A stretch of DNA of 7,137 bases from Pseudomonadota bacterium (GTDB lineage: Bacteria > Pseudomonadota > Gammaproteobacteria > Burkholderiales > Burkholderiaceae_F): the NCBI GenBank assembly GCA_021823635.1, contig JAKANT010000082.1:1-7137 (forward strand), read 5' to 3'. The notes below the pieces were generated by a model. That model worked only from the letters and a program-made list of their open reading frames with translations, was not told the DNA's origin and made no database searches. Each line of letters starts with the position of its first letter. The first letter of the stretch is position 1. Position numbers and translations under genes: made by a program. Of the stretch, positions 1 to 5,443 are shown piece after piece.

Positions 1-452
1 CCGCCACGCAGATGCTGTCCGACCGCAAGCCGGCGCCGCATCGCGAGTTGCCGGGCGCATGGGGCATGTTCGGCGCCGGCAGTGCGATCGGCTTCCTGTC
101 GAGCCTGGTCGGCGCCGGCGGCGGCTTCATCTCGGTGCCGTTCATGGTCTGGTGCAACGTGCGCATCCACAACGCGGTGGCGACGTCCGCGGCGCTGGGC
201 TTTCCGATCGCCGCGGCCGGCACCGCCGGCTACGTGGTCGCCGGCCTGCGCGTTCCGGGCCTGCCGGCGGCGAGCGCCGGCTTCGTCTACCTGCCGGCGC
301 TGTTCGCGGTGGTGATCGCGAGCGTGTTCACGGCACCGCTCGGAGCGCGCGTCGCCCATGCGCTCGACGTCAGGCGGCTGAAGCGGGTATTCGCGGTGCT
401 GCTGTATCTGCTGGCCGTCTACATGCTGCTCAAGGCGGCGCGCTCCTACTGA
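1..452 (+). CDS. TSUP (TauE/SafE) family membrane permease, 5'-truncated, C-terminal half
   Basis: The frame is open to the window edge (first complete codon at base 3) and ends with TGA at 450-452, so about 149 C-terminal residues are visible. The ATG at 12 is probably internal: TSUP proteins are usually about 250 residues with two similar halves, and only the second half is here. Numbering from that Met, the glycine-rich signature SSLVGAGGGFISVPF lies at residues 30-44, followed by AVATSAALGFPIA (55-67), which is typical of a TSUP half-domain. Hydrophobic segments lie at about 17-47, 57-80, 86-110 and 125-141. The family moves sulfite, sulfonates or other small organic anions across the inner membrane; the substrate cannot be read from this fragment. 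It converges on the FecR-domain gene with 65 bp between stops. Family assignment is confident, substrate unknown. Confidence 0.9.
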   Translation, partial: ATQMLSDRKPAPHRELPGAWGMFGAGSAIGFLSSLVGAGGGFISVPFMVWCNVRIHNAVATSAALGFPIAAAGTAGYVVAGLRVPGLPAASAGFVYLPALFAVVIASVFTAPLGARVAHALDVRRLKRVFAVLLYLLAVYMLLKAARSY

Positions 453-517
453 GGGCGAAGCACGACGCGCCCCCGCGACGGCAGGTCGAGCGCGCCGATG
501 CAATGCGGTGCCGCCGC

Positions 518-1336
518 TCAGCGCCCGCCCAGCGACTCCCAGGCGCGCGCCGCGGCCTGCATCAGACCATGCCATTCGTAGGCGACGGCGAGCACGGCGT
601 GCGCGCTCGGATCGTCGCCCACGGCGGCTCGCGCCCGTTCGATCCGCGCTTCCGTCGCCTCGTCGATCAGCACGAATTCGCCGGCAGCCTCCAGGGCGCG
701 CCCGAACGGACCGTGTGCGAATACCTCGACTACATAGGGCTTGCCGCGCGCCAGCGCGACCGCAGGCGGCAGGCGGAGCTCGGTCGCGCGCGTCGTCGCC
801 TCGTACACGATGGCGCCATCGTCGTCGGACAGCACGACCCGATAGGTCCACTCGCCTGCGGCGTGGGCCGCCCGCCAGCGCAGCACGCGAGCGTCCGCCT
901 CGAGCTGGCGCCCGAGCGGCGCGAGGACGGCGAAGTCATTGCGCTCGCCGCTGCGCATGACGACCGTCGCCTGTGCATTGCGCGCCGGCGCCACCGCCAG
1001 CGCGGCAATCGCTGCGGCGATCTCGCGCCGTTCGACCCGCCCGCCGCCGTCGGCGCGCAGCGCTCCCGCATGCAGGCGAAAGGCGCCCGGCCCATGCGCG
1101 TCGTACACATGCCCGGAGGCCAGCACCGCGACCGCCGCCCGCGCGCCTTCGGCCAACAGCACCGCATCACCCGGCCCGAGCACGGCGCGTGGTGCGAGCG
1201 GCCGTCGCCCGTCGCGCTGCGCGAGCGTGCCGTGACCTCGCACCTCGGTCACCACGGCTGCCGCTTGCGCCATCGCCGCCTGCGCAGCCGCGCCGAGCAC
1301 GCACAGCGCCACAGTCAACCGCAGTCCCTGTCGCAT
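518..1336 (-). CDS. Secreted FecR-domain protein, cyclase partner candidate
   Basis: This encodes 272 residues. Residues 1-23 look like a Sec signal peptide (MRQG, a hydrophobic core, then an AQA-type cleavage site near 22-25), so the mature protein is predicted to be periplasmic. Residues about 27-90 resemble a FecR domain: an opening VTEVRG strand, LGPGDAVLLAEGARAAV in the middle, and a VYDAHGPGAFRL strand. Residues about 150-222 look like a beta-sandwich, fibronectin-like segment (LRWRAAHAAGEWTYRVVL). Residues about 225-270 are Ala-rich and helical, perhaps one degenerate TPR-like hairpin. There is no sigma-factor gene nearby, so it is unlikely to be a classical FecI/FecR anti-sigma regulator. 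The ATG start is supported by GAGGA seven bases upstream. It lies 36 bp behind the cyclase gene on the same strand, so co-transcription is likely. FecR-type proteins often accompany CHASE2 cyclases; a role as sensor partner is inference. Confidence 0.8.
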   Translation of the reverse strand: MRQGLRLTVALCVLGAAAQAAMAQAAAVVTEVRGHGTLAQRDGRRPLAPRAVLGPGDAVLLAEGARAAVAVLASGHVYDAHGPGAFRLHAGALRADGGGRVERREIAAAIAALAVAPARNAQATVVMRSGERNDFAVLAPLGRQLEADARVLRWRAAHAAGEWTYRVVLSDDDGAIVYEATTRATELRLPPAVALARGKPYVVEVFAHGPFGRALEAAGEFVLIDEATEARIERARAAVGDDPSAHAVLAVAYEWHGLMQAAARAWESLGGR

Positions 1337-1343
1337 CGGCCGA

Positions 1344-1348
1344 TCCTC
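1344..1348 (-). promoter_or_regulatory. Ribosome binding site of the FecR-domain gene
   Basis: On the minus strand this reads GAGGA, seven bases before the ATG at 1336. It lies in the 36-bp gap after the cyclase stop codon (TAA, 1375-1373) and fixes the start immediately before the signal peptide. Confidence 0.6.
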
Positions 1349-1372
1349 GCACCCGCCATGACTGTGCCGAGG

Positions 1373-3196
1373 TTACGACGGCGCGCCGCCGGGCGCGACC
1401 GAATATTCGACGGCACGCGCGGCCGCCGGCGGCCAGCCGGCGATCGCCACCGGCGAATGTCCTTTGATCGGCGCCTCGCCGAGCGGTTCGGCGGCGAACC
1501 GCTGCCGCGTCGGCGGCGCCAACCGGGCCTCGAAGTCCGCCGTCATCAACACGGGAAAACCGAAAGTTTTCGCCAACTCTTGCAGGCGCGCAGCGACGTT
1601 TACCGCATCGCCGATGGCGGTGAAATCCTTGCGCTCGGGCGAGCCGAGATCGCCGAACACCGCATCGCCGTAGGCTAGCCCGATCGACACCGCCAGCGGC
1701 GCGCCGAGCCCCTCGAGTTCGGCGCGATTGAGCCGTGCCACCGCCTCGATCATCTCGCGCGCGGCGGCGAAGGCCGCGTCGCACGGCGCCGGGTGCGGCT
1801 CGGGAGCGCCGAACATCACCATGATGCCGTCGCCGCGAAAGTTGTCGATCGTGCCGCCGTGCCGGTGCAGGATCGGCGTCACGGTGGCGTAGTAGCGGTT
1901 CAGCACCGCCAGCACTTTCTCCGGCGGCGTACGCTCCGACCAGCCGGTGAAGCCGCGCAGGTCGGCAAACAGGAATGCCATCGCGCGCCGACCGCCGGCG
2001 ACGTCGACGCGACCGTCCAGGATCGCGCGCAGCAACTGCGGGCTGACGTAGCCGCCGAAGGTCTGCGTCAGCCGGCGCCGTTCCTGGCGCGCCAGCAGCA
2101 CGTCGGCGGACGTGCGCAGTGAGACCGCTGCGCCGCCCGCGATCCACGCCGCTGCCAGCGGAACGAACATACCGTTGGCATGGACGCCCGCGGCCAGTGC
2201 GAAGGACAGCGCGATCGCCAGCGCGAGCGCCGCCCACCGCAAAACGAGCGCCGGCACCAGCGCCAGCAGCGCGAACACGCCGGCGATGGCCAGCGGCAAC
2301 GCGGCCGGGGCCTCGTGAATCAGGCCGCGCCCGAGAATCGAGCGCACCGCCTGGGCGTTCAGCACGACGCCCGGGGGTGCCGCCGCATGCGGCTCCCAGG
2401 CCGCGAGGTTGACCGGCTGCGGCAAGCGGTCCATGTAGGGCAGTACGCTGCCGATCAGCACCACTTTGCCGGCGAAGTGCGCGCGCAGGAATTCGTGATC
2501 GTCGATGCGCCGCGCCGCTTCGCCCAGCGGAACGTATTGGAACGGCGCGCCACGCGTGAAATCGATGAAACCGGCGCGCGCCACCTGCGGTTCGCGGCCG
2601 AGACGTTCCGCGATTCGGCCGAGGAAGCTGGGCGCACCCGCCGTGCGCGCCGGATCGAAACGGCGTACCACGTTGTCGGCGTCGACCGGATAGAGCGCAA
2701 AGCCGAACGCATCCTCGCCGGCCGCCGCGATGAACGGCGCGTACGGTGTGCCGGCGCGGCCGGCAGCGTCGCTGCTCAGCGTGACGACCACGGCGCCCGC
2801 CTCCCGCACGGCGATGAGGCCGCGCATCAGCGCCGCGTCGTGACCGGGACGCAGCGACTCGACGGCGGCGGCCGGCAGGGCGACGTCGATCGCGGTCAGC
2901 CTTGGCGCCGCGCGCGCAATCGCTTCCAGCGCGCGCCCCAGTTGTACGTGCAGCAGCGATAGCGGCAGCGGCTCTCCGCTGGCCGCAAGCGACCCGTCGT
3001 CGATGCCGACCAGCACCACGTCATCGCCGCCGGCGGCGCCGAGCACACGGCGCAGCACCGCCACCTGGGCGTCGAACAGGGCGAGGTCGACGCGCACCGC
3101 CGGCCGCGCGGCGAGCGCCGCCAGCGCAAACGCCGCCACCGCGCACCAGCGTGCGGCCGTGATCCGCTTCGCACGCTTGACCTCGATCGGCTGCAA
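1373..3196 (-). CDS. CHASE2-domain class III adenylate/guanylate cyclase with altered purine-binding residue
   Basis: This encodes 607 residues. The layout is an N-terminal membrane helix (about 15-34), an extracytoplasmic CHASE2 sensor (about 37-292, with VVLVGIDDGSL at 60-70 and GKVVLIGS at 243-250), a hydrophobic block of about three helices (298-321, 322-340, 343-360), then a cytoplasmic catalytic domain (about 376-560). The metal-binding aspartates are D412 (FADLRGFT) and D456 (NFRGDG). The transition-state pair is N533 and R537 (NVAAR), and T526 sits at the second purine-contact site. At the first purine site, four residues before D456, there is N452 instead of the usual Lys of adenylate cyclases. 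The enzyme should make cAMP or cGMP from the NTP, though specificity is uncertain. The start is TTG with GAGGA seven bases upstream; an in-frame TGA lies six codons before it and the first internal Met is residue 124, so TTG is effectively forced. It is divergent from the Crp-type gene and leads the FecR-domain gene. Confidence 0.93.
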   Translation of the reverse strand: MQPIEVKRAKRITAARWCAVAAFALAALAARPAVRVDLALFDAQVAVLRRVLGAAGGDDVVLVGIDDGSLAASGEPLPLSLLHVQLGRALEAIARAAPRLTAIDVALPAAAVESLRPGHDAALMRGLIAVREAGAVVVTLSSDAAGRAGTPYAPFIAAAGEDAFGFALYPVDADNVVRRFDPARTAGAPSFLGRIAERLGREPQVARAGFIDFTRGAPFQYVPLGEAARRIDDHEFLRAHFAGKVVLIGSVLPYMDRLPQPVNLAAWEPHAAAPPGVVLNAQAVRSILGRGLIHEAPAALPLAIAGVFALLALVPALVLRWAALALAIALSFALAAGVHANGMFVPLAAAWIAGGAAVSLRTSADVLLARQERRRLTQTFGGYVSPQLLRAILDGRVDVAGGRRAMAFLFADLRGFTGWSERTPPEKVLAVLNRYYATVTPILHRHGGTIDNFRGDGIMVMFGAPEPHPAPCDAAFAAAREMIEAVARLNRAELEGLGAPLAVSIGLAYGDAVFGDLGSPERKDFTAIGDAVNVAARLQELAKTFGFPVLMTADFEARLAPPTRQRFAAEPLGEAPIKGHSPVAIAGWPPAAARAVEYSVAPGGAPS

Positions 3197-3203
3197 TCCC
3201 TGT

Positions 3204-3208
3204 TCCTC
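3204..3208 (-). promoter_or_regulatory. Ribosome binding site deciding the TTG start of the cyclase
   Basis: On the minus strand this reads GAGGA, seven bases before the TTG at 3196. With the in-frame TGA just upstream and no ATG between, it supports TTG as the initiation codon. Confidence 0.6.
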
Positions 3209-3245
3209 GTGCCGTCACCGCGGGCGCGCGATTCTCGCACCACGC

Positions 3246-3264
3246 GCTCATGGCACTAATGAAC
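3246..3264. promoter_or_regulatory. Imperfect dyad in the divergent intergenic region, possible operator
   Basis: GCTCAT and ATGAAC are inverted with a seven-base spacer (five of six positions pair; TCAT...ATGA is perfect). The centre is at about 3255, just upstream of the proposed -35 of the Crp-type gene and within the region needed for the cyclase promoter. It does not match the E. coli CRP (TGTGA-N6-TCACA) or FNR (TTGAT-N4-ATCAA) consensus. A site this short can arise by chance; regulator unknown. Confidence 0.25.
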
Positions 3265-3272
3265 ATTCGGCA

Positions 3273-3300
3273 TTGCGGCGCTGGCGGCGGCGCGCATAAT
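3273..3300 (+). promoter_or_regulatory. Putative sigma70-type promoter for the Crp-type gene
   Basis: TTGCGG (3273-3278) and CATAAT (3295-3300) are separated by 16 bases. The -10 matches five of six consensus positions and the -35 three of six. Transcription would start near 3307, giving a leader of about 37 bases before the TTG at 3344. This is the most A/T-rich -10-like element in a very G/C-rich intergenic region. Confidence 0.4.
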
Positions 3301-3331
3301 CACGACGCGGCACGTCGAAAGATCACTTCCT

Positions 3332-3337
3332 GAGAGG
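3332..3337 (+). promoter_or_regulatory. Ribosome binding site for the TTG start of the Crp-type gene
   Basis: GAGAGG lies six bases before the TTG at 3344. No in-frame ATG lies between the proposed promoter and this point, and the next internal Met (residue 15) has no better site. Confidence 0.55.
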
Positions 3338-3343
3338 CGCACC

Positions 3344-3988
3344 TTGAGCTCCCCCGAGCAGTTGATCGGCGCCATCGGCGATCCGATGGTGCGTGAACTG
3401 GCGACGCGTGGCCAGACGCGCAGCTTTCCGAAAAACACCGTGATCATCAACGAGGGCGATCGCGGCGACTCGCTGTTCGTGATTCTCTCCGGCAAAGTAA
3501 AGGTGTACGTGTCGGACGACGACGGCCGCGAGATGATCCTCGACATCCACGGCCCTGGCGATTACGTCGGCGAGATGTCGCTCGACGGCCGCCCGCGCTC
3601 GGCCTCGGTGATGACGCTGGAGCCGACCACCTGCGCTGTCGTCACGCGCGAGGCGTTGCGCGAGGCGATCGCCCGCAACCCGGACGTGGCGATGGCGCTG
3701 ATCTCGACGCTGATCGACCGCGCGCGCATCGCCACCGACAACGTCAAGAATCTGGCGCTGATGGACGTGTATGGACGCGTGGCACGGCTGCTGCTGTCGC
3801 TCGCCAAGGAGCAGCCGGACGGCAAACTGGTGGTCCCCGAGCGCATGACGCAGCAGGACATCGCCGACCGTGTCGGCGCGTCGCGCGACATGATCAGCCG
3901 CATCTTCAAGGACCTGACGATCGGCGGCTACGTCAGCGTGGTCGACCGCGTGATCACGATCAACCGCAAGCCGCCGGCGCGCTGGTAG
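3344..3988 (+). CDS. Crp/Fnr-family transcriptional regulator, cNMP-binding type
   Basis: This encodes 214 residues, close to the roughly 210 of E. coli CRP. Residues about 20-105 form the cyclic-nucleotide-binding beta-barrel, with the phosphate cassette G76-E77 and R85-S86-A87, the pattern CRP uses to hold the cyclic phosphate and ribose. The dimerisation helix runs about 110-140. By ungapped alignment to CRP here, the adenine-contacting Thr127/Ser128 pair is A130/T131. The C-terminal winged helix (about 145-207) contains the helix-turn-helix at about 169-190; its recognition helix SRDMISR keeps the two CRP arginines (R181, R186) with Asp in place of Glu between them. There is no cysteine cluster, so it is not an FNR-type Fe-S sensor. 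It starts at TTG, is divergent from the cyclase, and is followed after 10 bp by the PLP-enzyme gene. A cyclic-nucleotide-responsive regulator is likely; its ligand and targets are unproven. Confidence 0.93.
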   Translation: MSSPEQLIGAIGDPMVRELATRGQTRSFPKNTVIINEGDRGDSLFVILSGKVKVYVSDDDGREMILDIHGPGDYVGEMSLDGRPRSASVMTLEPTTCAVVTREALREAIARNPDVAMALISTLIDRARIATDNVKNLALMDVYGRVARLLLSLAKEQPDGKLVVPERMTQQDIADRVGASRDMISRIFKDLTIGGYVSVVDRVITINRKPPARW

Positions 3989-3998
3989 GCCGCCGCCG

Positions 3999-5108
3999 AT
4001 GGCGGACGATCTGGACGAACGTTTCGCGCGCGCCCTGCACCACGCGTCGCACGGCGCGCGCGCCAACGAGGCGCTCACTGCGCCGCTGGTGCTGACCAGC
4101 GTGTATCGGCTCGCGGGTGAGCCCGCCGGTGCCCATCAATATGGCCGCTGGTCGAATCCGACCTGGAGCGCGCTCGAAGAGGCGCTCGCCGCGCTCGAGG
4201 ATGCCGAAGTCGTCGTCTTCCCCTCCGGCATGGCGGCGGTGGCCGCCGTCTATTACGCGCTGCTGCGCGCGGGCGATCGAGTGCTGCTGCCCGCCGACGG
4301 CTACTACACGACGCGCGCGCTGGCCGAGCAGTTCCTTGGGCCGCTCGCGGTGACGGTGGCCACCGTGCCCACCGCCCAGCTCGCCGCGGCCGATCTCGAC
4401 GGCGCGCGGCTGGTATGGATCGAGACGCCGTCCAACCCGGGGCTCGATCTCGCCGACATCGCCGGCGTGGCCGCGCGCGCGCATGCCGCCGGGGCGATCG
4501 TGGTGGCGGACAACACGACGCTCACGCCACTCGGCCAGCAGCCGCTCGACCTGGGCGCCGATCTGGTCGTCTGTTCGGACACCAAGGCCGTCAATGGCCA
4601 TTCCGACGTGCTGTTCGGCCACGTCGCCACGCGCGATCGGGCGCTGGCGGCGCGGCTGCGCGACTGGCGCAAGATGGCGGGCGCGATCCCCGGTCCGTTC
4701 GAGACCTGGCTCGTGTTGCGCGGGCTGGAAACGCTGGAGGTGCGTTTCGAGCGTATGTGCGCGACCGCCGCGGTGCTGGCCGAGCGGCTCGCCGCCCACC
4801 CGCGCGTGCGCGACGTGCGCTACCCGGGGCTGCCTTCGCACCCGGCGCACGCGCTGGCCAAGCGGCAGATGCGCCGCTTTGGCTCGCTGATCGGGGTCAC
4901 GCTCGCCGATCGCCATGCGGCCGAAGCGCTCATCGACGGTTGCCGCTTCGTGCGCGCCGCCACCAGTTTCGGCGGCGTGCACACCGCGGCCGAGCGGCGC
5001 GCGCGCTGGGGCGACGCCGTCCCGGAGGGCTTCGTCCGGCTATCGGTCGGCTGCGAGCCGGCCGAGGTGCTGTGGCGCGACCTGCAGACGGCCCTGGACC
5101 GACTATGA
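3999..5108 (+). CDS. PLP-dependent Cys/Met metabolism enzyme, probable cystathionine gamma-lyase
   Basis: This encodes 369 residues, slightly short for the family (about 380-400). It is a fold-type I PLP enzyme of the Cys/Met-metabolism family. The probable PLP Schiff-base lysine is K196 in SDTKAVNGHSD, with S193 and T195 as phosphate ligands. YGR at 48-50 reaches the neighbouring subunit's cofactor phosphate in this family, SGM is at 76-78, the D171 of DNT pairs with the pyridine nitrogen, and R347 in RLSVGCE is the expected substrate-carboxylate arginine. Members split cystathionine to cysteine, 2-oxobutyrate and ammonia, or make cystathionine from an activated homoserine. The YGRWSNPTW and SFGGVHTAAERRARWG segments recall sequences annotated as cystathionine gamma-lyase in actinobacteria, but gamma-synthase or a related lyase cannot be excluded. 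The ATG is 10 bp after the regulator's stop, with a weak GGTAGG upstream, suggesting co-transcription. Confidence 0.88.
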   Translation: MADDLDERFARALHHASHGARANEALTAPLVLTSVYRLAGEPAGAHQYGRWSNPTWSALEEALAALEDAEVVVFPSGMAAVAAVYYALLRAGDRVLLPADGYYTTRALAEQFLGPLAVTVATVPTAQLAAADLDGARLVWIETPSNPGLDLADIAGVAARAHAAGAIVVADNTTLTPLGQQPLDLGADLVVCSDTKAVNGHSDVLFGHVATRDRALAARLRDWRKMAGAIPGPFETWLVLRGLETLEVRFERMCATAAVLAERLAAHPRVRDVRYPGLPSHPAHALAKRQMRRFGSLIGVTLADRHAAEALIDGCRFVRAATSFGGVHTAAERRARWGDAVPEGFVRLSVGCEPAEVLWRDLQTALDRL

Positions 5109-5223
5109 GCGGCCGCGTCGCCCGCGCGACTTTGTAGTCCGATTTCCGACAGCGATTCGCGCGCAAAACCCGATTCAAACATCGCGCGCGCCGGCGCCAT
5201 CATCGAGACACCGTTGCGAAGCC
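5109..5223. other. Intergenic stretch before the small CxxC gene
   Basis: No gene or convincing terminator was seen. The stretch includes a modestly A/T-richer patch (about 5130-5180) that could hold a promoter, but I could not find a -35/-10 pair better than chance. A 10-base palindrome (GCGCCGGCGC, 5188-5197) is not notable at this base composition. Confidence 0.4.
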
Positions 5224-5229
5224 AGGAGG
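5224..5229 (+). promoter_or_regulatory. Consensus AGGAGG ribosome binding site of the small gene
   Basis: A perfect AGGAGG lies five bases before the ATG at 5235. It is the strongest Shine-Dalgarno sequence noticed in the window and chooses this ATG over the in-frame TTG at 5214. Confidence 0.75.
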
Positions 5230-5234
5230 CCAGC

Positions 5235-5426
5235 ATGTCCGCGCTCGAATCGACGTTGGATGCCGCCGCGCTGCGTTCGCCGTTCGCGCTGATGAACCCG
5301 GAGGTGGCGCGCACGATCGCCGCGCGCGCCGCCGCACTGGACCTACCGTGCCGGCGCTGCAGCCCGCTTTCCAATCCGCGCCTCGGCGGTGCGCCGCTCG
5401 ACGCCGAAGACGAAAGCGCCGAGTAG
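5235..5426 (+). CDS. Small uncharacterised protein (63 aa) with a CRRC motif
   Basis: I do not recognise this family. It encodes 63 residues with an Ala-rich, probably helical first half (about 5-36, including a SPFALMNPEVARTIAARAA stretch), then LPCRRCSPL with a single CxxC (C39, C42), and an acidic tail (DAEDESAE). There is no signal peptide or membrane segment, so it is probably cytosolic. One CxxC pair could form half of an interchain metal site or a redox pair; this is speculation. The evidence for a real gene is a perfect AGGAGG five bases before the ATG, codon usage like its neighbours, and a fit in an otherwise empty gap ending 17 bp from the convergent acyl-CoA ligase. It could be read through from the upstream regulator/PLP-enzyme transcript or have its own promoter. 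Confidence 0.65.
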   Translation: MSALESTLDAAALRSPFALMNPEVARTIAARAAALDLPCRRCSPLSNPRLGGAPLDAEDESAE

Positions 5427-5443
5427 GCGCGCGCCGCGTCGGA

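Noticed and set aside
453..472. GGGCG...CGCCC hairpin after the permease stop as a terminator
   Set aside because: The stem is only five pairs with a ten-base loop and no T-tract follows, which is expected by chance at this G/C content.
59..1678. 539-codon open frame on the + strand opposite the FecR-type and cyclase genes
   Set aside because: It is Arg/Pro/Gly/Ala-rich low-information sequence crossing two genes and a gap on the other strand, with no motif or start signal. It is a base-composition shadow of G/C-biased codons.
3226..3259. Minus-strand TTAGTG-N17-GAGAAT as the cyclase promoter
   Set aside because: It has two of six and four of six consensus matches, too weak to call, although a cyclase promoter must lie somewhere in this region.
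3323..4078. Minus-strand frame opposite the Crp-type gene
   Set aside because: It mirrors a well-supported regulator; the His/Arg/Asp-rich translation is typical of antisense reading.
5188..5197. GCGCCGGCGC palindrome as an operator
   Set aside because: Short all-G/C palindromes are frequent in this composition, and it has no flanking symmetry.
5214..5234. TTG at 5214 as the start of the small gene
   Set aside because: It lies upstream of the perfect AGGAGG (5224-5229), which points to the ATG at 5235.
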